DNA from: Fluctibacter corallii
GTDB lineage: Bacteria; Pseudomonadota; Gammaproteobacteria; Enterobacterales; Alteromonadaceae
Direction: 5' to 3'
DNA: 64,000 nt
NCBI RefSeq assembly: GCF_025751585.1
Contig: NZ_JAOWKX010000007.1
Coordinates: forward strand, 124,001 to 188,000
Under the pieces are notes generated by a model. That model did not search any database, was not told where the DNA came from, and was given only the letters and a program-made list of their open reading frames with translations. This document shows positions 1 to 9,200 of the stretch, piece by piece. A program made the translations under genes and the position numbers. Each line of letters begins with the position of its first letter. The first letter of the stretch is position 1.

Positions 1-517
1 CTAATGCTGCTCCAGCTATGTCGGCGCCATCTATTTCTTGACCATTGATCAGTTGAGTAGTGGCTTCGCTTCCTCCGCCTGCTAACGCACCAGTTGTTAA
101 TGATGCTACCGCGCCAGCTCCTTTTGCCATATTGATTAATGTTCCGATACCACCCGAGGCACCTCCGACTAAAGTTCCAACTGCCATCGCTCCAGCTTTT
201 TGACCAAAACTCATATCTGAGTCTTTAATTGAATTATATGTCGTTGCAGTACCAATAACTGCCCCGACTATAAATTGAACGGCCTCTCCATCAGGGTCTG
301 TATATTTATAAGGGTTGTTATTAGCGTAAACGTAACGGTTGAAGCCATGTATTCCCCCAGTTCCGCCTAAATGTTCCAGAGTGCCAACCGGATCATTCGA
401 ATAAAAACGGCCTATGACTGGATCACAGTATTGTGCCCGCATATAACTCAACCCTATATCTGTGTCGAACTTATGCCCGGTATAGCCGATATCATCCACT
501 TCATCTTCTCTTTTCAA
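1..517 (-). CDS. RHS-core C-terminal tip, 5'-truncated and open at window edge
   Basis: This frame reads the end of an RHS repeat-associated core domain: a YTGHKFDTDIGLSYM stretch, then DPVIGRFYSNDPVG and NNNPYKYTDPDGE. The core is followed by a glycine/alanine-rich hydrophobic stretch of the kind that precedes toxin domains in polymorphic toxins. The frame is open past base 1, so the terminal domain lies outside the window. Upstream, the frame is closed by a TAA at 554-556. No ATG and no ribosome binding site precede the homology, and TTG at 517 is only a nominal start. A complete RHS protein would carry many YD repeats before this point, so this is a displaced tip. It may be silent DNA used for recombination with a full RHS gene, or a remnant. 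The RHS call is firm; expression is doubtful. Confidence 0.72.
   Translation of the reverse strand, partial: MKREDEVDDIGYTGHKFDTDIGLSYMRAQYCDPVIGRFYSNDPVGTLEHLGGTGGIHGFNRYVYANNNPYKYTDPDGEAVQFIVGAVIGTATTYNSIKDSDMSFGQKAGAMAVGTLVGGASGGIGTLINMAKGAGAVASLTTGALAGGGSEATTQLINGQEIDGADIAGAAL
284..487 (-). repeat. RHS core repeat, copy 1
   Basis: This 204-bp stretch encodes the RHS core from GYTGH to DPDGE. It matches 1096-1299 in the same orientation with no length difference and many mostly silent differences. Identical runs include the bases encoding DPVIGRFYSND. Such repeats are the expected substrate for recombination that swaps RHS tips. Confidence 0.8.
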
Positions 518-557
518 CAAGATGTGTCTGATTATGTCTGAGACTAATTCAAATTAT

Positions 558-725
558 TTACTCTGCAAACAAGCACTGCTTAGCGGCGTAGTCCCATTTC
601 CCGCCTTGGTCTAAGCATGAGTCTATTTCAAATTGTTCTTTCAGGTAAAAATACAAAGATAAAACTATGAAAATTAATAAAGTCCAGAAAATGATTTTCT
701 TAACCTTAAACCTAGTATTTTTCAT
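558..725 (-). CDS. Small membrane protein, candidate immunity/partner of the RHS-SAA tip
   Basis: A 55-codon gene starts with ATG at 725, inside the last codons of the RHS tip that ends at 712 (14-nt overlap), and stops with TAA at 558-560. The product begins with a basic stretch (MKNTRFKVKK), has one hydrophobic segment at about residues 11-28, and ends in a short soluble tail with the motif DSCLDQGGKWDYAAKQC. That predicts a single-pass inner membrane protein with a two-cysteine tail, probably periplasmic given the basic N-terminus. Small genes immediately downstream of a polymorphic toxin tip are usually immunity genes, and the stop/start overlap suggests translational coupling. I know no named family for it. 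The function is inference from position and topology. Confidence 0.65.
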   Translation of the reverse strand: MKNTRFKVKKIIFWTLLIFIVLSLYFYLKEQFEIDSCLDQGGKWDYAAKQCLFAE

Positions 726-1263
726 CCAAGGCCTCCAGTTTCAGATCTCCACAAGCGACTGGGCATGCCTGAGGCTGTTGTTGTTTCCTCATTTCACTTC
801 CTGCATCCCTTCCTTGTTTATTGGCTTCTTGATCGGCTGCACTCGATTCCTCAGAATCGCCCTTAATATTCTGGTCAGTCCATTCTCTCGTATCACTTAT
901 AACTTCAGATAATTCTTCACCCAAATCTGAGCTAATCGCTGCCTCACAATTTGCTTTACAATGACAATACTTGTCAGCACCTATGGTATTTGCATCACGC
1001 ATATCTGAATAATTTTTCCCAAATTTATCCAAAACTTTCCCTGTTTCAATTATGCTGTCATGGTTCCCCGTTGGGGTTAGGGCTAGTATGTTTGATTCTC
1101 CGTTGGGATCAATGAATTTAAACGGATTGTTGTTTGCGTATGCGTAACGACTAAAGCCATGCATTGCTCTAGTCCCGCATAAATGCTCCAAAGTACCTAC
1201 CAGATCATTCGAGTAGAAACGACCTATGACTGGATCATAGTATCGTGCCTGCATATAACTCAA
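712..1263 (-). CDS. RHS-core tip with serum amyloid A-like C-terminal domain
   Basis: Residues 1-56 are the end of the RHS core (DPVIGRFYSND, YAYANNNPFKFIDPNGE). Residues 84-183 resemble serum amyloid A (SAA, Pfam PF00277): NYSDMRDANTIGADKY, then ISD.RE, ADQ.AN..GR and a terminal EKY. Aligned by eye with human SAA1 as I remember it, about 33 of 68 positions are identical with one 1-residue gap. Cysteines absent from mammalian SAA appear at 100, 102 and 106 and near the C-terminus. The listed start is TTG at 1263, but RHS homology (GHTGHSFDTGKG) continues upstream to about 1299 before a TAA at 1348-1350. The gene is therefore 5'-truncated relative to RHS proteins. It overlaps the small membrane protein gene at 558-725. 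Toxin, binding or structural role is unknown. Confidence 0.75.
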   Translation of the reverse strand: MSYMQARYYDPVIGRFYSNDLVGTLEHLCGTRAMHGFSRYAYANNNPFKFIDPNGESNILALTPTGNHDSIIETGKVLDKFGKNYSDMRDANTIGADKYCHCKANCEAAISSDLGEELSEVISDTREWTDQNIKGDSEESSAADQEANKQGRDAGSEMRKQQQPQACPVACGDLKLEALDEKY

Positions 1264-1299
1264 CCCTTTACCTGTATCGAATGAATGCCCGGTATGGCC
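1096..1299 (-). repeat. RHS core repeat, copy 2
   Basis: This is the second 204-bp RHS core copy, from the GHTGH codons to the DPNGE codons, colinear with 284-487. It has drifted from copy 1 at both synonymous and amino-acid-changing positions (for example PVGT to LVGT and LGGT to LCGT). That suggests relaxed selection on the core part. Confidence 0.8.
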
Positions 1300-1447
1300 G
1301 CCTTTGGCTTTACACGCTGTAATGTGTGCCTTTGCTAATTCGTACTTTTAAGTGACGATTATGGCTTGTTAGTGGGAGCCTTAAAAGTATTGGTAAGAGG
1401 CTAAAAATCCCGCTCCCTTAGGACGAGGCTTTGGATTTAAACGAGAA

Positions 1448-1795
1448 TTAAATTAAATAACCAGAGTTCATTGAATCTTTTATTTTACGTAAAGTTAAAC
1501 CTTGAAACTCAACACGACTTTCTTTTTGGGATCTTAAAAAAGGAAAAAACCAAAAAAGGACTCTTTGATAGGCATTGTCCCCCACATACTCATGGGGGAA
1601 ATAGTTATCAAATTTAAATTTTGAGATATCAACACCGTACTGGTCTTGCAATAATTCAATATAGCTTTCAGCAACGTCTCCAAATACATTCAGATCGTGA
1701 TAAAGGCGTAAGTCGAGTGACGATTCATTTTTATAGTATTTATCTAAACCACTGTCACTCAAAAAGTCATTGAAGGAGAGTTTTGAACAACTCAT
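1448..1795 (-). CDS. DUF1493-like small protein
   Basis: A 115-residue acidic protein without signal peptide or membrane segment. The middle reads LRLYHDLNVFGDVAESYI, then YGVDISKFKFDNYFP, then a short linker with LTLRKIKDS and a GY near the end. This layout (DL..GD..E, then VD.S....YFP, then LT and a terminal aromatic) resembles the DUF1493 family of enterobacteria, whose function is not settled to my knowledge. The ATG at 1795 has an AAGGA ribosome binding site about 4 nt upstream, so the gene appears intact. It lies upstream of the RHS tips on the same strand, with 184 bp to the next frame. It could be an orphan immunity gene of a lost tip; that is inference. Confidence 0.55.
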   Translation of the reverse strand: MSCSKLSFNDFLSDSGLDKYYKNESSLDLRLYHDLNVFGDVAESYIELLQDQYGVDISKFKFDNYFPHEYVGDNAYQRVLFWFFPFLRSQKESRVEFQGLTLRKIKDSMNSGYLI

Positions 1796-1955
1796 TATAG
1801 TTCCTTAATACACGATGGCGGTTGTGGTTTGTTGGCAGAAGGCGTTAATTTGACGTAGGCGGCCCCGCGAAGGCGAGGCATTGGATTCACAAAACAAGGC
1901 GAATTGTCTGACAAGTGTAACTTTCGTTGCTCTATCAACCGCCCTTGTCATCTCT

Positions 1956-1987
1956 TCTGCGTAAACCAAACAAGAGCCTCACGCAGA
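1956..1987 (-). terminator. Possible hairpin downstream of pmbA
   Basis: Perfect 7-bp arms TCTGCGT/ACGCAGA are separated by 18 nt just after the pmbA stop. There is no clear T-run on the minus strand, so this is at best a weak or Rho-assisted end. Confidence 0.3.
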
Positions 1988-1998
1988 GTGATAAATCT

Positions 1999-3330
1999 TT
2001 AGCTTCCGGCTACCTGCATTTCATCGATGAGAATACCACCCGTTTGGATGCTGCCACGAAGTTCTTTTTCGCTGCCAACGGCAACGATGCGCTGGAACAG
2101 ATCTTTCAAATTGCCGGCAATGGTAATTTCATGCACTGGGTATTGGATTTCTCCGTTTTCTACCCAAAATCCGGCTGCTCCGCGTGAATAATCACCCGTT
2201 ACAATGTTAACGCCTTGCCCCATCACTTCAGTGACTAGTAAGCCCGTGCCCATTTCTTTGAGCATGGCTTGGTCGTCTTGACCGGTGTCTTTCACAATCC
2301 AATTGTGAATGCCGCCCGCATGACCAGTTGTTTGCAAGCCAAGCTTTCTGGCTGAATAGCTAGTTAACAAGTACTGTTGCAATATTCCAGCATCGACAAT
2401 GGTTGCATCTTTAGTCACCACCCCTTCGTTGTCAAACGGAGAGCTGGCAAGCCCGTTACGAATGTGCGGCTTTTCAACAATATTGAACCATTCGGGAAAA
2501 ATAGACTTGTTTACATGATCAAGTAAAAATGATGACTTTCTATACAAGCTTCCGCCACTTATAGCAGACACAAAATGCCCTAATAAGCCCGGAGCCAACT
2601 CGCGATGAAACAACACAGGCACTTTCGCCGTTTTGATTTTTCTTGCGCCTAAACGGCTAACCGTGTGCTGTGCGGCTTCTTTACCAATTTGTGCTGGCAG
2701 TACCAAGTCACTGGCCTTTCTAGACACCGTGTAGCTGTAATCGCGTTGCATGTCGCCGTCTTGCTCACCAATGACCACGCAACTCATGCTAAAGCGGCTA
2801 CTCGGATAACCCGCAATAAACCCATGGCTGTTTCCGTATACCTTTGCGCCTAGATTCGCGTTGTAAGACGCACCATCAGAGTTAATAATGCGAGAATCGG
2901 CACTTAGTGCAGCCTCTTCAGCAGCGATGGCCATCTCTATGGCTTTTTCAGTGTCTAATGCTTCGGGATGGTATAAGTCTAGATCAGGATGTTCAAATGC
3001 CATTAATGCCTTATCTGCTGGGCCAGAGCATGGGTCTTCACCCGTATGCTTCGCAATTTCAATGGCTTTTTCTACGGTGAGATTAAGTGCGTCGCGGCTT
3101 AAATCGGCAGTAGAGGCACTGCCTTTTTTGTTTCCTTGATAAACCGTGATACCCAATCCACCGTCGTTGGTGAATTCAACCGTTTCCACTTCTTTTAAAC
3201 GAGATCCAATTGCTATGCCTTGCACTTTTGAAATGCTTGCTTCAGCGGCAGTAGCACCACGTTTTTTTGCTAATGTGAGTACATCTTCGACGGCTTGCTT
3301 TAAATCCGTTAATTGCTTTTGCATCTGCAT
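1999..3330 (-). CDS. pmbA: Metalloprotease PmbA/TldE subunit
   Basis: 443 residues, close to the roughly 450 of E. coli PmbA, and similar end to end: VEFTNDGGLGITVY near the N-terminus, then SYSARKLGLQTTGHAGG and TGDYSRGAAGFWVENGEI near the C-terminus. PmbA (TldE) pairs with TldD to form a cytosolic zinc protease that degrades unfolded peptides and matures some modified peptides. PmbA lacks the HExxxH zinc motif, as here; the catalytic metal sits in TldD. The start is ATG at 3330, with another in-frame ATG two codons later. The gene is transcribed away from darP, with promoters for both expected in the 84 bp between them. Its partner tldD lies only 0.7 kb beyond darP. Confidence 0.95.
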   Translation of the reverse strand: MQMQKQLTDLKQAVEDVLTLAKKRGATAAEASISKVQGIAIGSRLKEVETVEFTNDGGLGITVYQGNKKGSASTADLSRDALNLTVEKAIEIAKHTGEDPCSGPADKALMAFEHPDLDLYHPEALDTEKAIEMAIAAEEAALSADSRIINSDGASYNANLGAKVYGNSHGFIAGYPSSRFSMSCVVIGEQDGDMQRDYSYTVSRKASDLVLPAQIGKEAAQHTVSRLGARKIKTAKVPVLFHRELAPGLLGHFVSAISGGSLYRKSSFLLDHVNKSIFPEWFNIVEKPHIRNGLASSPFDNEGVVTKDATIVDAGILQQYLLTSYSARKLGLQTTGHAGGIHNWIVKDTGQDDQAMLKEMGTGLLVTEVMGQGVNIVTGDYSRGAAGFWVENGEIQYPVHEITIAGNLKDLFQRIVAVGSEKELRGSIQTGGILIDEMQVAGS

Positions 3331-3414
3331 ATTTGATCACTTTATTATCGTTATTACCACCAGAGGCGCTGGTGAGTTACAATTTGTAGATAGTGTAACA
3401 CTAAAGATAACTCT

Positions 3415-3933
3415 ATGACTGATACAGATTTCGAAATTGACCAACAAGAACCCGAATTTAAGAGCAAAACTCAGATTAAACAAGAGGCGCATGCCTTACA
3501 GAAACTGGGGGAAGAGCTTGTTAAGCTGGGTTCAGCAGCATTAGCAAAAATACCAATGGATGACGAGCTTGAAGAAGCGGTTGAGCTAGCGCGTAAAATT
3601 AACAAGAAAAAAGACGGTTACCGTCGACAACTGCAATTTATTGGCAAATTGTTACGTCAGCGCGATGTTGCGCCGATTGAACAAGCGCTGGCAGAATTGC
3701 AGGCAAGCAGCCAGTTGGCGAATAAGGCCTTTCATAAAATTGAACAAACTCGCGATACGTTACTCACGCAGGGAGACGATGCAATTCAACCTTTACTGGT
3801 AGAATACCCAGACTTGGATCGCCAAAAGTTACGCCAGTTAGTACGCATGGCAAAAAAACAGAAAGAGCAGAACAAGCCTCCTAAAGCCGCACGTGAACTT
3901 TTTCAGTATTTAAAAGATGCGATGCAGGACTAA
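3415..3933 (+). CDS. darP: Ribosome biogenesis factor DarP (YjgA)
   Basis: 172 residues, highly charged and helical, without signal peptide. It matches the YjgA/DarP family: the N-terminal segment KSKTQIKQEAHALQKLGEEL and the C-terminal KAARELFQYLK helix are typical. DarP binds late 50S assembly intermediates and helps maturation near the peptidyl transferase centre. The ATG at 3415 follows the divergent promoter region shared with pmbA, a pairing also found in E. coli. The gene converges with tldD, with a hairpin between them. Confidence 0.92.
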   Translation: MTDTDFEIDQQEPEFKSKTQIKQEAHALQKLGEELVKLGSAALAKIPMDDELEEAVELARKINKKKDGYRRQLQFIGKLLRQRDVAPIEQALAELQASSQLANKAFHKIEQTRDTLLTQGDDAIQPLLVEYPDLDRQKLRQLVRMAKKQKEQNKPPKAARELFQYLKDAMQD

Positions 3934-3962
3934 GTCTTTCTTGCGAGTTTAATTGCGTATTA

Positions 3963-4008
3963 CAGCCGTGCCGATAAATTGTATCTTCGCTTATCGGCAC
4001 GCTGGCTG
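3963..4008. terminator. Inverted repeat between convergent darP and tldD
   Basis: A 10-bp perfect core, GTGCCGATAA paired with TTATCGGCAC around a 13-nt loop, is extended by CAGC/GCTG arms. Its location between converging stop codons fits a bidirectional terminator. An A-run follows at 4014-4020 (T-run only on the minus strand, before the hairpin), so it is not a textbook intrinsic terminator on either strand. Confidence 0.5.
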
Positions 4009-4025
4009 CGTCTGAAAAAATAAGA

Positions 4026-5468
4026 CTAGGCTGTGCCGCCTACGGTGAGTTCGTCAATCTTCAAAGACGGTTGACCTACGCCGACAGGCACACTCTGCCC
4101 ATCTTTACCACACACGCCGACACCTTTATCTAAAGTAAGGTCATTGCCGATCATCGATACCTTTTGCATCACTTCGGGACCATTACCAATTAAGGTCGCG
4201 CCTTTGATGGGAGCGGTAATTTTCCCTTTTTCAATTAAGTAGGCTTCAGAGCTAGAAAACACAAACTTTCCAGACGTGATATCGACTTGGCCACCGCCGA
4301 AGTTAGGCGCAAAAATGCCTTTATCGATGGTTGAGATGATCTCTTCCTGAGAATGCTCGCCAGCCAACATGTATGTGTTGGTCATGCGTGGCATAGGCAG
4401 GTGAGCATAAGACTCTCGACGACCGTTCCCAGTTGGTGCTACACCCATTAAACGCGCGTTGAGTTTGTCTTGCATGTAGCCTTGCAAAATTCCGTCTTCA
4501 ATGAGTACATTATACTGAGAAGGAGTGCCTTCGTCGTCAACCGTTAATGAACCACGACGATTGGCAATGGTGCCATCATCTACAACTGTTACACCTTTTG
4601 CCGCTACACGTTCACCGACACGACCACTGAAGGTAGATGCACCTTTTCGGTTGAAATCTCCTTCAAGACCATGCCCTACCGCTTCGTGCAACAATACACC
4701 TGGCCAACCATTACCCAGTACAACAGGCATAATGCCAGCAGGAGCATCAATGGCGTCTAAGTTGACTCGCGCCATGTGAATCGCTTCATCGGCCAAGGTT
4801 TGGTAACGCGGCTTAGTAGCATCCATTTCATTGAAATAATCGTAAGCAAATCGACCACCCGCTCCGGCACTGCCTCGCTCTCTGCGGCCATTTTTTTCCA
4901 CCAAAACTGAGCAGTTTAGGCGAATTAAAGGGCGAATATCAGTAGCAAACGTGCCATCGGTGGCAGCGATCAACACTTCTTCATACACACCGCTTAAACT
5001 CACAATCACTTGAACGGCAAGTGGCTCTTGCTGACGAATGTATTGGTCAACCGACTGTAGTAATGAGATTTTGGCGTGCTCTTCCATTCCCAAAAGGGGA
5101 TTTTGGTCAAAGTAGCGGGTATCAGCAGTGACGGGATTGAACCCCTTCACTTTGTGAGCGCCACCTTCTGACGAGATTGAGCGCGCAGCAACAGCGGCTT
5201 TTTTTAGTGTTTCTGGTGAGATCTCATCGGAATAAGAAAACCCCGTTTTCTCGCCACTCACTGCTCTTACACCAACACCTTTCTCGATGTTATAGCTGCC
5301 ATCTTTGATAATACCGTCTTCAAGTACCCAGTTTTCATGCTGGCTAGACTGAAAATACAAATCAGCAAAATCATTATTGTGCTGCTGAATCACATTTAAT
5401 GTCGATTGAAGGATATCGCGATCAAGCTCAGATTGCGTGAGTAGGTTTTGTTCCACTAAATTAGTCAA
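4026..5468 (-). CDS. tldD: Metalloprotease TldD
   Basis: 480 residues from the start chosen here, matching E. coli TldD (481). The zinc site HEAVGH is at about residues 261-266, and the conserved [12 protein letters not shown] segment follows it. TldD forms a heterodimer with PmbA, and the active site lies in TldD. I chose TTG at 5468 because AGGAG stands 5 nt upstream and the protein then begins TNLVEQ as in homologs. The longer frame from 5540 would overlap the upstream nitrilase gene by 80 nt and add residues absent from the family. The start overlaps the nitrilase stop by 8 nt, so the two are likely translationally coupled at the end of the mreB-to-tldD run. Confidence 0.95.
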   Translation of the reverse strand: MTNLVEQNLLTQSELDRDILQSTLNVIQQHNNDFADLYFQSSQHENWVLEDGIIKDGSYNIEKGVGVRAVSGEKTGFSYSDEISPETLKKAAVAARSISSEGGAHKVKGFNPVTADTRYFDQNPLLGMEEHAKISLLQSVDQYIRQQEPLAVQVIVSLSGVYEEVLIAATDGTFATDIRPLIRLNCSVLVEKNGRRERGSAGAGGRFAYDYFNEMDATKPRYQTLADEAIHMARVNLDAIDAPAGIMPVVLGNGWPGVLLHEAVGHGLEGDFNRKGASTFSGRVGERVAAKGVTVVDDGTIANRRGSLTVDDEGTPSQYNVLIEDGILQGYMQDKLNARLMGVAPTGNGRRESYAHLPMPRMTNTYMLAGEHSQEEIISTIDKGIFAPNFGGGQVDITSGKFVFSSSEAYLIEKGKITAPIKGATLIGNGPEVMQKVSMIGNDLTLDKGVGVCGKDGQSVPVGVGQPSLKIDELTVGGTA

Positions 5469-6279
5469 GGTGACTCCTGAATTTATTGTGCTGAGCAACA
5501 GGCATAGACGTTCGAATTTGCTCGCAAAGTGCGAAATCAAGGGACGAGGATATACTCCCTGCGCCGTAGTCGATTTCAGCTAAAATCTTACCCCATGGTG
5601 AAATGATACACGAATGCCCGAATGTTTGCCGCCCATTTGCATGCTCACCACCTTGATTAGCAGCCACGACATAACATTGATTTTCGATGGCTCTAGCTTG
5701 CAATAAGCTATGCCAATGGGCTTCGCCCGTTTTTTGGGTAAATGCAGCAGGTACAACAAGTACGTCAATCTGCGCCATTGCGTTAAACATACCCGCAAAG
5801 CGAATGTCGTAGCACACGCACATGCCTAAGCGGCCAAAAGGCGTCTCGATCACCTTTAACTCTGTGCCTGCTTTCGTATATTTAGATTCTTGATAGCTGC
5901 CTGTATTGTCATCTACCTGAACGTCAAACAAATGAATTTTCTGGTAATCACACAGCACATCACCCTTATCGTTAATTAGAAGCGATGACGCCGTAAAGCG
6001 TGACTCGCCTTCCACTTTCAAGGGAATAGTGCCTGCTACGAGCCAAACACCGTAGGCTTTTGCCAGTTGTGTCAGCCTACTTTGAATAGGCCCGTTGTTC
6101 GGTTCTTCAGCAATATCTAACAAAGATTTATCTTTGCCACCAAAATACGCGAAACACTCAGGCAACACGACCAATGTTGGCGTCTGAATACTCAACCCGC
6201 GCAAGATGTGTTCAAGCTGCGTAAAATTAGCCTCGATATCAGGTTCTGACACCATCTGAAGGGCGATAAGGTTAGCCAT
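5461..6279 (-). CDS. Carbon-nitrogen hydrolase (nitrilase superfamily, Nit1/YbeM-like)
   Basis: 272 residues with the nitrilase Glu-Lys-Cys triad visible: LPECF with Glu41, the YQKIHLFDV lysine, and the cysteine in CVCYDIRF. The family hydrolyses amides. The closest types (YbeM, Nit1/Nit2) repair deaminated glutathione or act on omega-amides, so deaminated glutathione amidase is the best guess. The ATG at 6279 overlaps the yhdP stop by 8 nt, and the gene's own stop overlaps the tldD start. I know this placement between yhdP and tldD from related gammaproteobacteria. Substrate is not readable from the sequence. Confidence 0.88.
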   Translation of the reverse strand: MANLIALQMVSEPDIEANFTQLEHILRGLSIQTPTLVVLPECFAYFGGKDKSLLDIAEEPNNGPIQSRLTQLAKAYGVWLVAGTIPLKVEGESRFTASSLLINDKGDVLCDYQKIHLFDVQVDDNTGSYQESKYTKAGTELKVIETPFGRLGMCVCYDIRFAGMFNAMAQIDVLVVPAAFTQKTGEAHWHSLLQARAIENQCYVVAANQGGEHANGRQTFGHSCIISPWGKILAEIDYGAGSISSSLDFALCEQIRTSMPVAQHNKFRSHLD

Positions 6280-9200
6280 TTTCCACCTCTAACGTTAGGG
6301 GCTCTAATTGTTCAACGCCCTCAAACTGACCATTTTGGTCGTCAGTTGGAGGAAGTGCTTCTGGCGGCGTGGTTTGCGCGGGTAAACTGATGTCTTTGCT
6401 TTTTCGGTCTAGTTCAGAAAATACAGGTTCATCTAGCGTCCCCGTCACTGAGTAACGAATATTCGAAATCACTTTCGCCTCGGTAAGCACTTGGTCTATC
6501 GCGAGCGCAGCGATAGCCGTAGCTGGATTTACCATCCAATACACTAACAATGGCAAACTGGAGGTGACATTGGGAGTGAAGCTGATTTGATAGTTCAGTG
6601 CGCGGTTATCTAAATCGGTGAACCCTGCGATGGTCATCTCACCCGCGCCGCCATCAATCACCGTATCCTGCGTATAGGCTTTACCATTTTCAATCTGGAA
6701 ACTGCCGCCCATCTTGTCGTAGAAAAAGCCTTTGGCGAACACGTCTCTAAAATCTAAACTGAGCTTTCTGACCAGCGATTGCAAACTCAACACACTGAAC
6801 AAACGCGAGCCTTTGTCACTCACCTCTGTTAAATAGCCGTCGCTTAAACGCCAAGTAATATCACCATTTAACGATGCTAGAGCTAGGTTGTATGGGTCAT
6901 CATTCCAACGTAAATCAAACGAAACATCGGCTTCTGAGTCTTTAATACCAGACTCCACATCAAACCCTTTTAATAACGCGCCAAAGTCATCACTATTCAA
7001 ATCGCCAGATAATGACGTTGTTGCAACCCCTTCATTGATGGTCCAAGCCCCTGTCGCTTGCAACAACCCATGATCATTCAGTAAACGTAACGAGGCGATA
7101 TTCATTCCATGCTTAGTCGGTTTAAGACTAAGATTAACGTTACCCAGTGGTTTATTAAGGATCTGACAATCGCCACAGTTAAACCGTATTGGCGGTAACA
7201 ATAACGCGATTTCCTGCTGAGCCTCGCCATCTTGATAGGCATTGTCAGGTAGTTCATCTAGGCGAACAAAGTCTGCGTCTATTTGCACCCCCTCGTTGTC
7301 CCAGTCATCAAACAAGGTGACCGTTGCTCTAGCCTGCCGTGAATTGAACTCCAACAGCCAATTGTCAGTCTGATGTTTCGCAACCAATTCCAGTTTATTT
7401 AGTTCGGTTCCAAAGGCCGTCAGTTTTCGCACGTCTACATAAATTCTATCTGGCTCGGACAAGATTGGCTTATCGGTGCCAGGCATCTTGTCTACTAAGG
7501 CAGAGACCGCACCATACCACGAGGAAAAATCAGCCTCATCGAGGCTCACAGAAACGCTGAACCCTAGCCCCATACTCACGAATTCTTCTTCGCCAATAGA
7601 CAAATGGGCACGAGAAAACTGCATTTCATTGTGAGGTAAGACCCCAGTAAACTTCACCTCACGTCCCAACGTTGCCACAATATTTGACGCTTGTTGATTG
7701 CCTTTACCACGAATCGCAAAGGGAAGCACGGAGTCAGCCGTTTTCGCAAAAGGAGCGGGTAAATCAGACGTTACCCCTTCTAATTGACTTGCCAAACTGA
7801 AGGTGTAGTCATAACCTTCTTCCGGTAAAACCAAAGATACCTTAGCCAGCCAAGGCACTTCACCGTCAACGTGTTGAGCAAGGCCCGCTTGAAATTCAGA
7901 TAATAACGGCGCTACCTGCCATTGACCTTCAACGTCAATATCCGCAAGATAGGCACTGGCAGATTGCTGACCTTTGAACTGAATATTTACAGCTTGCTCT
8001 AGCAAATTAGCTTGTAATGATTCTGCTGTCACTTTGTCATTAACGAAGGTTACCGTTCCATTGGCATCACTGAATTTCATGTCCAATGACGGCACCATTA
8101 CTTCATTGTTAGATAAATACACCGTTCCGCTAGCAATGACATCATCCCCAGACAGCGGAATATGAAGATTCAAATCCGTATTTAATAAGCCATTTACCTG
8201 CACACCCGTAGTAAGGGCTTCTCCAACAGAATCAGCTAGCTCACTATCGCGCATGAGTGCCGCAACAGCATCGCCTTGCCCAAAACCCTTAGCATCAATA
8301 GACAATACCGCAGCTGCTGTTAATGATGGTATCACCGCGTGCAAATCTTCTAAGTTGACCCCCGCTATCGTGCCCGCTTCACTGCGCATAAATAACGTTT
8401 CGTTTTCAAACAATAAATCAATATCTAATTGCGTTAAGCTAGGCCAATCAGCATCGAAAGAAAAATCCGCATGTTGAATCTCAACTGCGGCTTGAAACAC
8501 TCCGTCGTTATCATTAAAAGGAAATGATGAGGGGCTACCCTGCCAGATCAATTTTGCAGATTGAATCTGTCCCGCTTGCAACGCGCGATTGAGGTATCGC
8601 TTAGTATCTTGCCCCATTAAATCAGGAAAGAGCGCTTTTACACGTTGAACAGCCAATGGAGACACATTAGATAAAATAGCGAGATTATTATCAGCCGTTC
8701 GATAACGCGCTTGCGCGGTCAGTGAAACAACGTCACTCTTAAACTGGAGTGCTTCGAGAAAAATGTCCCAATCCTGCTCTTGGGCCGATACTGAGACTTC
8801 TCCACTTAGAGATTGAAAGGGCAAATCATCGTCTAACACGTTAGATATACGAAGGGTTTGTTCACCAGCAGAAAACGCCAAATGACCGTGACCATCAAAC
8901 CAATTCAATTCCCCTTGTAAGCCTGCCAAACCCGGAATATCAGCGTGTTGCTGCCAACTGAAATCCTCAAAGCGCATCGTCAGCGATACGGTGTCATCCA
9001 TCAACATGGCAAGATGAGAAATTTTGGCTGTTGGAGCAAGAGATTGTATGGTTTTTACTGTATCAGGGTCTGCAATAAGGGCTGCAGCAGGCAGCATAGC
9101 AGACACAGGCACTGGAGATTGATTGCTAATATGCAACGCACCTGACTGGCTAATATCGCCATACCAGCTTGAAATTAGGCTTTCATCTTCTATTTGTAGT

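Noticed and set aside
667-912. 81-codon plus-strand frame across the RHS-SAA tip and the small gene
   Set aside because: It is antisense to two better-supported minus-strand frames and has no family resemblance or ribosome binding site.
1310-1925. Possible integron attC sites around the DUF1493-like gene
   Set aside because: GC-rich spacers and a GTTA-like word gave the idea, but I could not find paired R'/R'' core sites with correct consensus. Kept only as an imperfect repeat in findings.
5469-5540. Longer tldD start at 5540
   Set aside because: It overlaps the nitrilase gene by 80 nt, lacks a ribosome binding site and makes the protein longer than the family.
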